From the NCBI GenBank assembly GCA_021792975.1, contig JAJYTR010000003.1, positions 24,693-80,533 of the forward strand: a stretch of 55,841 bases of DNA, in the 5' to 3' direction. The translations under genes and the position numbers were made by a program. The notes under the pieces are model-generated. The model was given only the letters and a program-made list of their open reading frames with translations, had not been told where the DNA came from and ran no database searches. This document shows, one piece after another, positions 26,424 through 36,325 of the stretch. Positions within the stretch are counted from its first letter, which is position 1. Every line of letters begins with the position of its first letter. Source of the DNA: Pseudomonadota bacterium. GTDB taxonomy: Bacteria; Pseudomonadota; Gammaproteobacteria; Xanthomonadales; Rhodanobacteraceae.

Positions 26424-26448
26424 GCCGGCCCGCGGCATGCGGGCCGGC
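26424..26448 (-). terminator. possible transcription-ending hairpin downstream of ahcY
   Basis: A perfect 10-bp stem GCCGGCCCGC/GCGGGCCGGC with a 5-nt loop lies 15 bp beyond the ahcY stop codon. There is no U-run, so termination efficiency is uncertain; it could also act on transcripts from the island. Confidence 0.5.
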
Positions 26449-26463
26449 AGCGGGCGGCGTGGT

Positions 26464-27894
26464 TCAGTACCGGTAGTGCCCGGGCTTGTACGGGCCGTCC
26501 CGCGGCACGCCGAGGTACTCGGCCTGCGCGGGCGTGAGCCGGGTCAGCTTCACGCCGATCTTCTGCAGATGCAGGCGCGCGACTTCCTCGTCGAGCTTCT
26601 TCGGCAGGATGTAGACCTTCGGCTCGTAGAAATCCTTGTTGGCCCACAGGTCGATCTGCGCCAGCGTCTGGTTGCTGAAGCTGTTGGACATCACGAAGCT
26701 GGGGTGGCCGGTGGCGCAGCCCAGGTTCACCAGACGCCCTTCGGCCAGCAGGAAAATGCTGTTGCCGCCGGTGAAGGTGTACTTGTCCACCTGCGGCTTG
26801 ATGTTGAGCTTCCGCGCGCCGCTGGCGTTGAGCCGGTCCACCTGGATCTCGTTGTCGAAGTGGCCGATGTTGCAGACGATGGCCTGGTCCTTCATCGCCT
26901 GTAGGTGCTCCAGCGTGAGGATGTCCCGGTTGCCGGTGCAGGTGACGTAGATGTCCGCCGTGCCCAGCGTGTCCTCGACGGTCTTCACCTCGAAGCCCTC
27001 CATCGCCGCCTGCAGCGCGCAGATCGGGTCGATCTCGGTGACGATCACGCGGCAGCCGTAGGCGCGCAGGCTGTGCGCGCTGCCCTTGCCGACATCGCCG
27101 TAGCCGCACACCACGGCCACCTTGCCGGCCAGCATCACGTCCATGGCGCGTTTGAGGCCGTCGGCCAGCGATTCGCGGCAGCCGTAGAGGTTGTCGAACT
27201 TGCTCTTGGTCACCGAGTCGTTCACGTTGATCGCCGGCACCAGCAGCTTGCCGGCCTCGGCCAGCTGGTACAGCCGGTGCACGCCGGTGGTGGTCTCCTC
27301 GGACACGCCCTTCCAGGCTTTGACCACGTCGTGCCAGTAGCCCGGGCGCTCCCTGGCCACGCGCTTGAGCAGGTTCTTGATCACCTGCTCCTCGTGGCTG
27401 GCCGCAGGCGTGTCCGCCCAGCCGCTGCCGTTCTCCAGCTCGAAGCCCTTGTGGATCAGCAGGGTCACGTCACCGCCGTCGTCGACCACCAGCTGCGGGC
27501 CCAGCGTGCCGCCGCCGAAACCCAGCGCGGCCAGCGTGCAGTCCCAGTATTCCTCCAGCGTCTCGCCCTTCCAGGCGAACACCGGCATGCCGCCGGCGGC
27601 GATCGCGGCGGCAGCGTGGTCCTGCGTGCTGAAGATGTTGCAGGAGGCCCAGCGGACGTCGGCGCCGAGACCCTTCAGCGTCTCGATCAGCACGGCGGTC
27701 TGGATGGTCATGTGCAGGGAGCCGGTGATGCGCACGCCGGCCAGCGGCTGCTGCGGCGCGTATTTGGCGCGGATCGCCATCAGCCCGGGCATTTCCTGCT
27801 CGGCGATGTCGATTTCCCTGCGGCCGAATTCGGCCAGGCGGAGGTCGGCGACGCGGTAATCGTGGCCGGCGGCGGGGTGGGCGAGGGCGTTCAT
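26464..27894 (-). CDS. ahcY: S-adenosylhomocysteine hydrolase
   Basis: The 476-residue NAD-dependent enzyme splits S-adenosylhomocysteine into adenosine and homocysteine, clearing the inhibitory product of methylation. I chose ATG 27894 ([18 protein letters not shown]) with GGAG upstream. Recognisable parts are [16 protein letters not shown] near the N-terminus, the NAD loop [31 protein letters not shown] and the C-terminal end KPGHYRY. The insertion typical of long bacterial forms is present. An SAH riboswitch lies in its 5' leader, so rising SAH should raise expression. It works with metF in the methionine cycle. Confidence 0.97.
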   Translation of the reverse strand: MNALAHPAAGHDYRVADLRLAEFGRREIDIAEQEMPGLMAIRAKYAPQQPLAGVRITGSLHMTIQTAVLIETLKGLGADVRWASCNIFSTQDHAAAAIAAGGMPVFAWKGETLEEYWDCTLAALGFGGGTLGPQLVVDDGGDVTLLIHKGFELENGSGWADTPAASHEEQVIKNLLKRVARERPGYWHDVVKAWKGVSEETTTGVHRLYQLAEAGKLLVPAINVNDSVTKSKFDNLYGCRESLADGLKRAMDVMLAGKVAVVCGYGDVGKGSAHSLRAYGCRVIVTEIDPICALQAAMEGFEVKTVEDTLGTADIYVTCTGNRDILTLEHLQAMKDQAIVCNIGHFDNEIQVDRLNASGARKLNIKPQVDKYTFTGGNSIFLLAEGRLVNLGCATGHPSFVMSNSFSNQTLAQIDLWANKDFYEPKVYILPKKLDEEVARLHLQKIGVKLTRLTPAQAEYLGVPRDGPYKPGHYRY

Positions 27895-27968
27895 GGCGTG
27901 CTCCGTGGGACGGACGGGAGGCGCGGCAGCGCAGTGCGCGGCCGGCGGGCGCCGTTGCTCTGGATCGC

Positions 27969-28034
27969 GCGCCGAGCCTGGCCGCGGCCGCGCCGTGCGG
28001 GCGCGGGTGATGCGGTCGCAGCGCCCCTCGGCGG
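27969..28034 (-). promoter_or_regulatory. SAH riboswitch upstream of ahcY
   Basis: On the ahcY strand the leader carries GCCGAGGGGCGCTGCGACC (28032 to 28014) and, after a variable GC-rich stem, GCCAGGCTCGGC ending at 27971. The outer GCCGAG/CTCGGC helix and the conserved GGGCGCTGCGACC and CCAGGCTCGG parts match the SAH riboswitch family. It lies about 75 nt before the ATG. Known members turn expression on when SAH binds; whether this one acts on transcription or translation is not decided by the sequence. Confidence 0.9.
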
Positions 28035-28049
28035 CGCGGGCCGCAATGG

Positions 28050-28075
28050 TATCGCTTTCTCCGGATGGAAAGATA
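28050..28075. promoter_or_regulatory. 26-bp operator-like palindrome upstream of the SAH riboswitch
   Basis: The inverted repeat starts TATCGCTTTCTC and ends GATGGAAAGATA, centred on CCGG. It agrees at 21 of 26 positions with the element before metF. It lies between the ahcY/ppc divergent promoters, so it could affect ppc as well. Confidence 0.6.
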
Positions 28076-28103
28076 AAGGCGCCGCACCGGGCCGCGCGGG
28101 CGC

Positions 28104-28132
28104 TTGCAATCGGGTGTGCACTGCAGCATTTT
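28104..28132 (+). promoter_or_regulatory. candidate ppc promoter
   Basis: TTGCAA (28104-28109) and CATTTT (28127-28132) are 17 bp apart, 27 bp before the ppc start codon. Confidence 0.4.
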
Positions 28133-28159
28133 GCATCCGGGCCCCACCGTGCAGCGCGC

Positions 28160-30862
28160 ATGTCCGAAGTTCGCGATCCCGATACCCGACCCCAGGATGC
28201 CCCCCTGCGCGAAGACGTGCGCGTGCTGGGGACGCTGGTGGGGACCATGCTGGCCGAGCAGCTCGGCGTGGAGTTCCTCGACGCGGTCGAGATAGTGCGC
28301 ACCGCCGCCATCGCGCGCCGCGAGGCGGGCCTGGACGCGGGCGATCTGGCGGCGCGCCTGGCCGGCCTGCCGCCGGCACGCGCCGAAGCGCTGACGCGCG
28401 CGTTCTCCACCTATTTCCAGACGGTCAACGTAGCCGAACGGGTGCACCGCATCCGCCGCCGCCGCGCCTACCAGCGCGCCGCTGCGCGGCCGCAGCCGGA
28501 CGGCCTGCACGATGTGCTGGCGCGGCTGCGCGCGCGCGGCCTGCCGGAAGCGGTGTTGCGCGGGGCATTGGCGCGGCTGCGCATCGAGCCGGTGTTCACC
28601 GCGCATCCTACCGAGGCGATACGCCGCTCGCTGCTGGAAAAGGAGCAGGTATTGGTGCGTTGCCTGGTCAGCGATCTCGACGGCGAGCTGACCGCCGGCG
28701 AGCGCGCCGCCGCACGCGCGCAGATCCGCACGGTGCTGACCATCGCCTGGCAGACCGCCGAAGCCTCGGCGCAGCGGCCCAGCGTGCAGGACGAGGTGGA
28801 CCACATCAGCTTCTATCTGGCCGAAGTGCTGTACCGGGTGTTGCCGGTGTTCTACGAGACGCTGGAAGACGCGCTGGGCGCACCGCTGGCGGATGGCGCG
28901 CCGCCGCGGCTGCTGGGCTTCGGCACCTGGGTGGGCGGCGATATGGACGGCAACCCCAACGTCGACGCCGAAACCATCGGCACCTCGCTGGCGACGCAGC
29001 GCGCTCTGGTGCTGGAACGCTACCGGGCCGACACCGGCCGGCTGGCGCGCCTGCTCAGCCAGTCGCGTGGTCGCGTGGCCGTGGACACGGCGATCGAGGA
29101 GCACTGCGCCGACTACGCGCACCGCCTGCCGCAGGCCGCCGCCGCCATCCGCCCGCGCCACGCCGACATGCCCTACCGCAGGCTGCTCACCCTGATGCAG
29201 GCGCGTCTGCGCGAGACGCAGGCGGGGCGTGCGCAGGCCTACGCGGATGCCGACGCCTTCGCCGCCGATCTCGAACTCGTGTTGCACAGCCTGATGGCCC
29301 ACGGCGGCATGCATGCCGGCGCCTTTGCGGTGAGGCGGCTGCTGTGGCGCGTGCGCACGTTCGGGTTCCATCTGGCGCGTCTGGACGTGCGCCAGGACGC
29401 CCGTGTGCACGCGCGCGCCATCGCCGCGGCGCTGGACGATGCCGGCTGGCCCGACCGCGAGGAGGCCGCGCAGTGCGCGCGGCTGCGGCCCTGCGCCGGC
29501 GGCGAACAGCGACTGCCGGCGGCGGGGGACGCCGAGGGTCTGCGCCTGGACGCGGTGTTCGCGGCACTGGCGCGGTCGCGCGCCGCCTTCGGCGCCCAGG
29601 CCACCGGCGCCTACATCATCAGCATGGCGCACGGTGCGGCGGACGTGCTGGCGGTGCTGGCGCTGGCGCGGCGCGGAGGACTGGTCGAGGCCGGCCACGT
29701 GCCGCTGGACATCGTGCCGCTGTTGGAGACCATCGAGGATCTGCGCGGCGGCGCGGCGCTGCTGCAGGCGCTGCTGGACGATCCGGTCTACCGCGCGCAT
29801 CTGGCCGCGCGCGGTGACGCGCAGACGGTGATGCTGGGCTATTCGGACAGCGCCAAGGACGGCGGCATCCTGGCGGCGCGCTGGGCGCTCGACCGCGCCC
29901 AGGTCGAACTGCTGGCGGTGGCGCAGCGGGCCGGGGTGCGGCTCGGCTTCTTCCACGGACGCGGCGGTTCGGTCAGCCGCGGCGGCGGCAAGGCCTCGCG
30001 CGCCATCCGGGCGGCGCCGCGCGGCAGCATCGACGGACGCCTGCGTTTCACCGAGCAGGGCGAGGTGGTGCACCGCAACTACGGCATCCGCGCGCTGGCG
30101 CTGCGCACGCTGGAGCAGCTCGCCGGCGCGGTGCTGGAGGCGACGCTCGAGGACGCGCCGTCCGATCCGCGCGCGTCGGACTGGCAGGCGCTGCTGGACG
30201 GCATCGCCGCCGACAGCGAGCGCGCCTACCGCGCGCTGCTGGAGGCCGAGGGATTCGTGGACTATTTCCGCTTCGCCACGCCCATCGACGTCATCGAACG
30301 CATGACGCTGAGCTCGCGTCCGCCGCGGCGCGGCGGCAGCGGCGGACTGGACAGTCTGCGCGCCATCCCCTGGGTGTTCGCCTGGACGCAGTCGCGCGCC
30401 GGCTTGACCGCCTGGTACGGAGTCGGCAGCGCGCTGGAATCGGCGGCGCGCATGCACGGCGAGGCGCGCCTGCGCGAACTGGCGCGCGAGATGCCGTTCC
30501 TGCGCACGCTGCTGGACGATGTGGAGATGGTGCTGGCCAAGTGCGACCTGGACATCGCCGAACGCTTCTCGCGGCTGGCCGGAGAGACGCTGCACGGGCG
30601 CTTCTTCCCGCGCCTGCGCGAGGAGTTTGCGGCCACCCGCCGCTGGGTGCTGCGGTTGAAGGGCGTCGGCGAACTGCTGGCCGGCGATCCGCGTCTGGCG
30701 CAGTCGATCCGCCTGCGCAACCCCTACATCGACCCGATGAGCCTGATCCAGGTGGATCTGCTGGCGCGCTGGCGCGCCGGCGGGCGCGGCGACGAAGCGT
30801 TGCTGGCGGCGCTGGTGGCCACCGTCAACGGCATCGCCCAGGGCCTGCAGAACACCGGCTGA
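28160..30862 (+). CDS. ppc: phosphoenolpyruvate carboxylase
   Basis: The 900-residue enzyme carboxylates phosphoenolpyruvate to oxaloacetate, refilling the TCA cycle. Family signatures are [14 protein letters not shown] (catalytic His, about residue 150), [12 protein letters not shown] and [14 protein letters not shown] (about residues 555-615), and the C-terminal [13 protein letters not shown]; the protein ends in NTG as usual. I chose ATG 28160 (MSEVRDPD); the frame is open upstream, but that part overlaps the riboswitch region. It is divergent from ahcY. Confidence 0.96.
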   Translation: MSEVRDPDTRPQDAPLREDVRVLGTLVGTMLAEQLGVEFLDAVEIVRTAAIARREAGLDAGDLAARLAGLPPARAEALTRAFSTYFQTVNVAERVHRIRRRRAYQRAAARPQPDGLHDVLARLRARGLPEAVLRGALARLRIEPVFTAHPTEAIRRSLLEKEQVLVRCLVSDLDGELTAGERAAARAQIRTVLTIAWQTAEASAQRPSVQDEVDHISFYLAEVLYRVLPVFYETLEDALGAPLADGAPPRLLGFGTWVGGDMDGNPNVDAETIGTSLATQRALVLERYRADTGRLARLLSQSRGRVAVDTAIEEHCADYAHRLPQAAAAIRPRHADMPYRRLLTLMQARLRETQAGRAQAYADADAFAADLELVLHSLMAHGGMHAGAFAVRRLLWRVRTFGFHLARLDVRQDARVHARAIAAALDDAGWPDREEAAQCARLRPCAGGEQRLPAAGDAEGLRLDAVFAALARSRAAFGAQATGAYIISMAHGAADVLAVLALARRGGLVEAGHVPLDIVPLLETIEDLRGGAALLQALLDDPVYRAHLAARGDAQTVMLGYSDSAKDGGILAARWALDRAQVELLAVAQRAGVRLGFFHGRGGSVSRGGGKASRAIRAAPRGSIDGRLRFTEQGEVVHRNYGIRALALRTLEQLAGAVLEATLEDAPSDPRASDWQALLDGIAADSERAYRALLEAEGFVDYFRFATPIDVIERMTLSSRPPRRGGSGGLDSLRAIPWVFAWTQSRAGLTAWYGVGSALESAARMHGEARLRELAREMPFLRTLLDDVEMVLAKCDLDIAERFSRLAGETLHGRFFPRLREEFAATRRWVLRLKGVGELLAGDPRLAQSIRLRNPYIDPMSLIQVDLLARWRAGGRGDEALLAALVATVNGIAQGLQNTG

Positions 30863-30901
30863 CCCGGGTCCCCGGGCGGGACCGCCGCGTCCGGACGTTT
30901 T

Positions 30902-30915
30902 CTGATCCAGATCAA
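30902..30915 (+). promoter_or_regulatory. Fnr/Anr box upstream of hemN
   Basis: CTGATCCAGATCAA matches the Fnr consensus TTGAT-N4-ATCAA at 9 of 10 defined positions. Its centre (30908.5) is 41.5 bp before the A of the hemN ATG. A -10-like CAGACT at 30938-30943 ends 6 nt before that ATG. Both distances fit a class II Fnr promoter starting at the start codon. Confidence 0.7.
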
Positions 30916-30949
30916 GAGGCCGTCCCGGCGGCCGCCGCAGACTGGCGCC

Positions 30950-32350
30950 ATGAACAGCCACGCGCCGCACGCGCCGCGCTTCGACGCCGGCCTGATCGCC
31001 CGCTACGACGTGACCGGACCGCGCTACACCAGCTATCCCACCGTGCCGCAGTTCCACGGCGGCTTCGGCGAAACGGAGCTGCGCGCCGCCGCGCGCGCCA
31101 GCAACGACGACCCCATCCCGCGTGACCTTTCGCTGTACGTGCACGTGCCGTTCTGCTTCAGCCCGTGCTTCTACTGCGGCTGTACGCGCATCATCACGCG
31201 CGACCGCGGTCGCGCCGAGCAGTACCTGGCGCATCTGTACCAGGAGATCGAGCGCACCGCGCCGCTGTTCGACCGCGATCGCCAGGTAGTGCAGCTGCAT
31301 CTGGGCGGCGGCACGCCCAATTTCCTCGAAACTGCGCAACTGCGCGAGCTGGTCACCGCGCTGGACGCGCAATTCACGCTGGACTGGGCGCCCGAGCGCG
31401 AGTTCGGCATCGAGCTCGACCCGCGCAGCGCCGACGCCGGCAGCGTGCGCGCGCTCGCCGACATGGGCTTCAACCGGCTGTCGGTGGGCATCCAGGATTT
31501 CGATCCGGCCGTGCAGGCGGCGGTCAACCGCATCCAGAGCGTCGAGGACACCGCCGCGCTGCTGGAGGCCGCGCGCGCCGCCGGCTTCCGCTCGCTGAGC
31601 GTGGATCTGATCTACGGTCTGCCGCGGCAGACGCCGGAGAGCTTCGCGCGCACGCTGGATACGGTGATCGCGCTGGCGCCCGACCGCATCGCCGCCTACA
31701 GCTACGCCCACCTGCCCGGCCTGTTCAAGGCGCAGCGCCAGATCGAGCTGGGCGAATTGCCCGATGCCGCCGCCAAACTGGCCCTGCTGGGCCTCACCGT
31801 CGAGCGGCTGGGCGCCGCCGGCTACGTGTACATCGGCATGGATCATTTCGCCCGGCCGCTGGACGAGCTGGCGCGCGCGCAGCGCGCCGGCACGCTGCAG
31901 CGCAACTTCCAGGGCTACTCGACGCACGCCGATTGCGACATCGTGGGCCTGGGCATGAGCGCGATCAGCCGCATCGGCAACAGTTATCACCAGAACGCCA
32001 AGGACATCATCGGCTACTACGCCGCGCTGGATGCCGGCCGCCTGCCGGTGGCGCGCGGCATCGAGCTGGGCGGGGACGACCGCATCCGCGGTGCCGCCAT
32101 CCAGGCGCTGTTGTGCCAGGGCGAGCTGGACACCCGCGCTTTCGCCGCGCGTCACGGGATCGAGTTCAGGACCTATTTCGCCGACACGCTGGCGCGGCTG
32201 AAAGGTTTCGAGGCCGACGGGCTGGTCGCATGGCGCGACGGCGTGCTGCACATCACCGCGCCGGGGCGGCTGCTGGCGCGGCCGATCGCCATGCAGTTCG
32301 ACGCCTACCTGGGCGCGCGCCAGGCGGTGCGTTACTCGCGCGCCATCTGA
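30950..32350 (+). CDS. hemN: oxygen-independent coproporphyrinogen III oxidase
   Basis: The 466-residue radical-SAM enzyme converts coproporphyrinogen III to protoporphyrinogen IX without oxygen (haem synthesis). The iron-sulfur motif CxxxCxxC is seen in HVPFCFSPCFYCGC (about residues 65-75), followed by HLGGGTPNFL (SAM binding) and IGMDHFARPLDELARA. Length matches HemN (about 457). It has an Fnr-type box upstream and is followed 117 bp later by fnr, so it is probably induced when oxygen is low. No Shine-Dalgarno site is visible. Confidence 0.95.
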   Translation: MNSHAPHAPRFDAGLIARYDVTGPRYTSYPTVPQFHGGFGETELRAAARASNDDPIPRDLSLYVHVPFCFSPCFYCGCTRIITRDRGRAEQYLAHLYQEIERTAPLFDRDRQVVQLHLGGGTPNFLETAQLRELVTALDAQFTLDWAPEREFGIELDPRSADAGSVRALADMGFNRLSVGIQDFDPAVQAAVNRIQSVEDTAALLEAARAAGFRSLSVDLIYGLPRQTPESFARTLDTVIALAPDRIAAYSYAHLPGLFKAQRQIELGELPDAAAKLALLGLTVERLGAAGYVYIGMDHFARPLDELARAQRAGTLQRNFQGYSTHADCDIVGLGMSAISRIGNSYHQNAKDIIGYYAALDAGRLPVARGIELGGDDRIRGAAIQALLCQGELDTRAFAARHGIEFRTYFADTLARLKGFEADGLVAWRDGVLHITAPGRLLARPIAMQFDAYLGARQAVRYSRAI

Positions 32351-32432
32351 CCTCTACCGCGCGGCCGGGCACCGGCCATGGCCGGCATGCGAGGTGCGGC
32401 AACCGTATCGCGGCGGGCCGCGGAGGCATTGC

Positions 32433-32438
32433 TAGAAT
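32433..32438 (+). promoter_or_regulatory. candidate -10 box of fnr
   Basis: GCTAGAAT contains TAGAAT 30 bp before the fnr ATG. The GCTAGA start resembles the boxes before grxD, gltX and proS. No -35 is clear. Confidence 0.35.
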
Positions 32439-32467
32439 GTGCGCATGCCCGCAACGGTCCGCCGGCG

Positions 32468-33208
32468 ATGAGCGCGAAATCCTCGGCCTGTGTGCTGCCC
32501 GTGCCGGGTGCGGCCGGCGTCGTCACCTGCGAGCGCTGTGCGCTGGTGCGCGCCTGCGGCGTGGCCGGCAACGGCAGCGTCGCCTTCGCCGACGTCCATC
32601 AGCTGGTCGAGGATGTCGGACCCTTCCGCGGCGGCCAGTACATCTTCCGCGCCGGCGAACCCTTCCGCAATCTGTACGCGGTGAAGTCGGGCACGATCAA
32701 AACCGTGCAGACCGATGCCGAGGGGCGCGCGCAGGTGCTGGGTTTCCATCTGCCCGGCGAAGTGGTGGGTCTGGAAGCGGTGGATCCGGGCGTCTATCCG
32801 GTGGACGGCGTGGCGCTGGAGAGCACGCGGTTGTGCCGGTTGCCGTTCGATGCGGTCAGTCACGTGGCGCAGCGCGAGGCCGCAGTGCAGCAGCAGTTAT
32901 TCCGCCTGTTCAGCCGCGCCATCGGCCAGCACGAGTCGCGCAGCTGGGACAGCGGCGCCGACCAGCGTCTGGCGGCCTTCCTGCTCGATCTCTCGGCGCG
33001 CTATGCGCAGCGCGGGCTGTCGCCGCAGGTGTTCCATCTGGCCATGCCGCGCAGCGACATCGCCAATTTCCTGCATCTGGCGCCGGAAACGGTCAGCCGC
33101 CTGCTGGCCCGCTTCCGCGAGCGCGGCCTGGTGGACATCATCGGGCGCGAAGTGCACCTGCTGGCGCCCGCCCGCCTGCGCATGCTGCTGGCCGAAGCGG
33201 CGGCGTAG
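32468..33208 (+). CDS. fnr: Fnr-type oxygen-sensing transcription regulator
   Basis: The 246-residue Crp/Fnr-family regulator carries all four cysteines expected for an oxygen-labile 4Fe-4S cluster: Cys21, Cys24, Cys30 (VTCERCALVRACG) and Cys123 (ESTRLCRLPFD), equivalent to Cys20, 23, 29 and 122 of E. coli FNR. A cyclic-nucleotide-type beta roll precedes the helix-turn-helix (MPRSDIANFLHLAPETVSRLLARF, about 195-218), whose ETVSR is the Fnr-type recognition helix. It likely activates hemN just upstream, which has an Fnr box. The ribosome binding site is weak. Confidence 0.93.
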   Translation: MSAKSSACVLPVPGAAGVVTCERCALVRACGVAGNGSVAFADVHQLVEDVGPFRGGQYIFRAGEPFRNLYAVKSGTIKTVQTDAEGRAQVLGFHLPGEVVGLEAVDPGVYPVDGVALESTRLCRLPFDAVSHVAQREAAVQQQLFRLFSRAIGQHESRSWDSGADQRLAAFLLDLSARYAQRGLSPQVFHLAMPRSDIANFLHLAPETVSRLLARFRERGLVDIIGREVHLLAPARLRMLLAEAAA

Positions 33209-33258
33209 CGCCGCATCCGGCGGGGTGACGCGCGGCGTGGGGGCGGCGCCCGCGGGCG

Positions 33259-34587
33259 TCACTCCGCGCGCAGCCGTCCCCGCAGCGAGTTGCTGAGCGC
33301 GGCGGTGATGACCACATCCACGAACCGGCCGTGCAGCGTGGCCGGTCCGGGGAAGTTGACCGTGCGGTTGTTTCCGGTACGGCCGCTGAGTTCCAGCGGA
33401 TTCCTTCTGCTGGGACCCTCCACCAGTACCTGCTGCACGCTGCCCACCATGGCCTCGCTGTAGCGCTGCGCGTTGGTGTTCAGCAGTGCCTGCAGCCGCT
33501 GCAGACGTTCGTGCTTGACCGCTTCCGGGGTATCGTCGGGCAGACCGGCCGCCGGCGTGCCGGGGCGGCGCGAGTAGATGAAGCTGAAGCTCTGGTCGAA
33601 GCCGATCTCCTCGACCATGCGCAGGGTCTTCTGGAAGTCCTCCTCGGTTTCGCCGGGGAAGCCGACGATGAGGTCGGTACTGAGCGCGATGCCGGGCCGG
33701 ACCGCGCGCAGCCTGCGGATCTTCTGTTTGTATTCCAGCGCGGTGTAGCCGCGCTTCATGGCGGCGAGGATGCGGTCGCTGCCCGATTGCAGCGGCAGGT
33801 GCAGGTAGTCGGCCAGTTGGGGCACGTCGCGGTAGGCCTCGACGAGGCTGGCGGAGAATTCCAGCGGATGCGAGGTGGTGAAGCGGATGCGGCCGACCTG
33901 CGGCAACCCTGCGATGGCGCGGATCAGCAGCGCCAGATCAGCCGTCCCGCCCCCGTGCAGGGCGCCGCGGTAGGCATTGACGTTCTGTCCCAGCAGGTTG
34001 ACCTCGCGCACGCCCTGTCCGGCCAGCACCGCCACCTCGGCGACGACATCGTCGAAAGGCCGGCTGATCTCCTCGCCGCGGGTGTAGGGCACCACGCAGT
34101 AGCTGCAGTACTTGGAGCAGCCTTCCATGATGGAGACGAACGCGCACGGGCCTTCGGCGCGCGGTTCGGGCAGGCAGTCGAACTTCTCGATCTCGGGGAA
34201 GCTGATGTCCACCTGCGGGCGGCCGCTGGTGCGCCGCGCGCGCAGCATCTCCGGCAGGCGGTGCAGCGTCTGCGGCCCGAACACCACGTCCACGTAGGGC
34301 GCGCGCGCCAGCAGTGCCTCGCCTTCCTGGCTGGCCACGCAGCCGCCCACGCCGATCAGCACCTCCGGGCGGGCCTGCTTGAGCTGCTTCCAGCGGCCCA
34401 GCTGGCTGAACACCTTCTCCTGCGCCTTTTCGCGGATCGAACAGGTGTTGATCAGGATCACATCGGCCGTGCGCTCGTCGGGCGTGAGTTCCAGCCCCTC
34501 CTGCACGGCCAGCACGTCGGCCATGCGCGCCGAGTCGTATTCGTTCATCTGGCAGCCGTGGGTCTTGATGAACAGTTTGCGGGCCAT
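33259..34587 (-). CDS. miaB: tRNA-2-methylthio-N6-dimethylallyladenosine synthase
   Basis: The 442-residue radical-SAM methylthiotransferase modifies A37 in tRNAs that read UNN codons. The N-terminal UPF0004 domain ([16 protein letters not shown]) has three cluster cysteines (in HGCQM, INTCS and GGCVA). The radical-SAM motif CSKYCSYC is near residue 151 and the C-terminal TRAM domain (about 375-440) binds RNA. I chose ATG 34587, which gives the usual N-terminus. It converges with fnr, 50 bp apart. Confidence 0.97.
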   Translation of the reverse strand: MARKLFIKTHGCQMNEYDSARMADVLAVQEGLELTPDERTADVILINTCSIREKAQEKVFSQLGRWKQLKQARPEVLIGVGGCVASQEGEALLARAPYVDVVFGPQTLHRLPEMLRARRTSGRPQVDISFPEIEKFDCLPEPRAEGPCAFVSIMEGCSKYCSYCVVPYTRGEEISRPFDDVVAEVAVLAGQGVREVNLLGQNVNAYRGALHGGGTADLALLIRAIAGLPQVGRIRFTTSHPLEFSASLVEAYRDVPQLADYLHLPLQSGSDRILAAMKRGYTALEYKQKIRRLRAVRPGIALSTDLIVGFPGETEEDFQKTLRMVEEIGFDQSFSFIYSRRPGTPAAGLPDDTPEAVKHERLQRLQALLNTNAQRYSEAMVGSVQQVLVEGPSRRNPLELSGRTGNNRTVNFPGPATLHGRFVDVVITAALSNSLRGRLRAE

Positions 34588-34687
34588 GGCGCACCTCGGA
34601 ACAGCCGGCCATGGTAGCCCCCGTGTCCGGGCACCGCCAGTCGCGCACTTGGCAGCATCGCCGCATCTGGGCAGACTGGGGCGCATC

Positions 34688-35572
34688 ATGGGGAACGCGT
34701 TGCGCCGTCGCTGGGGCTGGTCCGTGCTGCCGGGGCTGCTGGCCGTGGCCGTGGCTGCGCGCGCGGATCCGCTGTGGCGCTGCGTGGGCGTCCGCGGCGA
34801 GACGGTGTTCTCCTCCAGCCGCAGCGGCTACAGCCATTGCCGGCGCATGCCCATGCAATCGGTGCAGGCCCTGCACGATGCCGCGCAGGGCCGCGTGCGC
34901 GCCGCCACCCCGGTGGTGCCGACGCTGGATGCCAGGCAGGTCACCACGCTGCCGCGCATCCGCCGCAATGCCCGCGTGCTGCGCGGCACCGTGTACAAGG
35001 TGACGCTGGCCGATGGCGCGGTCGAGTACACCAATGTGGCGCCGGCGGGCGTGCGCGTGCAGCGGGTGGATGCGCTGTTCACCTACATCAGCACCTGTTA
35101 CGCCTGCGCATTGCATTCGGGCATCGACTGGCACACCGTGCCGCTGCGTCTGCACGCCTATGCCCGCGAGATCGACGTCGCGGCCGCGCGCTACGGCCTC
35201 GATCCGGCGCTGCTGCGCGCGGTCATCCATGCCGAAAGCGCATTCAATCCGTATGCCATTTCCGACAAAGGCGCCCGGGGGCTGATGCAGTTGATGCCGC
35301 AGACCGCCAGCGAGATGGGCGTATCCGACGTGTTCGACCCGAGCCAGAACATCGCCGGCGGTGCGCGCTATCTGGCCGAACTGCTGCGCGACTTCGGCGG
35401 CAACACCACGCTGGCCACGGCGGCCTACAACGCCGGTGCCGCGGCCGTGCGCAAGTACGACAACCGGGTTCCGCCCTACGACGAGACCCGCACCTACGTG
35501 CGACGCGTGGCCATCCTCGCGCAGCGCTACGCGCGCGCCGAGCGCGGCACTCCACTGGCCCGCAGCGGCTGA
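34688..35572 (+). CDS. exported lytic transglycosylase with DUF4124-like N-terminus
   Basis: The 294-residue protein has a signal peptide (about residues 1-26) and a first domain ([17 protein letters not shown]...) of the DUF4124 type. A C-terminal SLT domain (about 165-285) follows. The catalytic Glu is in [13 protein letters not shown], with [10 protein letters not shown] and [15 protein letters not shown] completing the fold. It should cleave peptidoglycan in the periplasm, producing 1,6-anhydro-MurNAc ends; these products feed the recycling route that includes mpl in this window. A CAGACT box lies 10 bp before the ATG. Confidence 0.9.
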   Translation: MGNALRRRWGWSVLPGLLAVAVAARADPLWRCVGVRGETVFSSSRSGYSHCRRMPMQSVQALHDAAQGRVRAATPVVPTLDARQVTTLPRIRRNARVLRGTVYKVTLADGAVEYTNVAPAGVRVQRVDALFTYISTCYACALHSGIDWHTVPLRLHAYAREIDVAAARYGLDPALLRAVIHAESAFNPYAISDKGARGLMQLMPQTASEMGVSDVFDPSQNIAGGARYLAELLRDFGGNTTLATAAYNAGAAAVRKYDNRVPPYDETRTYVRRVAILAQRYARAERGTPLARSG

Positions 35573-35622
35573 TTCCGGCCCGCGGCCGCGGAACGATGCG
35601 ACAAAATCGCCGTCCCGGCGCA

Positions 35623-35652
35623 TTGTCCTGCTCCCGATGCTGTGGCTAAACT
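35623..35652 (+). promoter_or_regulatory. petABC promoter
   Basis: TTGTCC (35623-35628) and TAAACT (35647-35652) are separated by 18 bp. Transcription would begin near 35659, which excludes the upstream in-frame GTG at 35642 as start of petA and supports ATG 35684. Confidence 0.5.
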
Positions 35653-35683
35653 TCACGGGTCTTCAGCGCAGGTTTATCCGGCC

Positions 35684-36325
35684 ATGGCGCAATCCGAGCA
35701 CGCAATGCCGCATCCCGCTGGCCCGCAGGGCATCGATGAAGTGGATCACGGGCGGCGGCGCTTCCTGACCGCCACCACCGCCGTGGTCGGCGGCGCCGGC
35801 GTGGTGGCGGCCGCGCTGCCCTTTATCCAGTCGTGGGAGCCCAGTGCGCGGGCACTGGCGGCCGGGGCACCGGTCACCATCGACATCAGCAAGATCGAAG
35901 CGGGCCAGATGGTGCGCTTCGCCTGGCGCAGCCTGCCCATCTTCGTGGTCAACCGCACCTCGAAGCAGCTGGCCGACCTGCCGGGCCTGGATCCGCGCCT
36001 GCGCGATCCGCACAGCCAGGAGACCAGCCAGCAGCCGCCCTATTGCCAGAACACCTGGCGCTCGATCAAACCCGAATGGCTGGTGATGATCGGCATCTGT
36101 ACGCACCTGGGCTGCGTGCCCGACTACTACGGCCAGATCCGGCCGGAACCCTTCGACGCCCACTGGAAGGGCGGTTTTTTCTGTCCCTGCCACAAATCTC
36201 GCTATGACCTGGCCGGTCGCGTGTTCCAGGGCGTTCCGGCGCCGCTGAACATGGTGATCCCGCCCTACCACTACATCGACGACACCCACGTCCGCATCGG
36301 CGTCAATCCGAAAGGAGCCGCGTAA
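35684..36325 (+). CDS. petA: ubiquinol-cytochrome c reductase iron-sulfur (Rieske) subunit
   Basis: The 213-residue subunit (206 if ATG 35705 is used) holds the Rieske 2Fe-2S cluster of the bc1 complex. After a short cytoplasmic part, RRRFLTATTAVVGGAGVVAAALPF forms a Tat-like membrane anchor. The cluster ligands are in CTHLGC and CPCHKSRYD, about residues 145 to 170. It accepts electrons from ubiquinol on the periplasmic face. Its stop codon overlaps the petB start (TAATG). The cluster domain length is normal. Confidence 0.96.
   Translation: MAQSEHAMPHPAGPQGIDEVDHGRRRFLTATTAVVGGAGVVAAALPFIQSWEPSARALAAGAPVTIDISKIEAGQMVRFAWRSLPIFVVNRTSKQLADLPGLDPRLRDPHSQETSQQPPYCQNTWRSIKPEWLVMIGICTHLGCVPDYYGQIRPEPFDAHWKGGFFCPCHKSRYDLAGRVFQGVPAPLNMVIPPYHYIDDTHVRIGVNPKGAA

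Noticed and set aside
27470-32251. A very long open frame (1593 codons) on the minus strand across ppc and hemN
   Set aside because: It is antisense to two firmly identified enzymes. High GC makes stop codons rare in the other frames, and its translation is low-complexity (Arg, Gln, His, Ala) with no family features.
35642-35683. An upstream GTG start for petA
   Set aside because: A TTGTCC/TAAACT promoter overlaps it and would start transcription downstream of the GTG; the ATG at 35684 gives a usual Rieske N-terminus.
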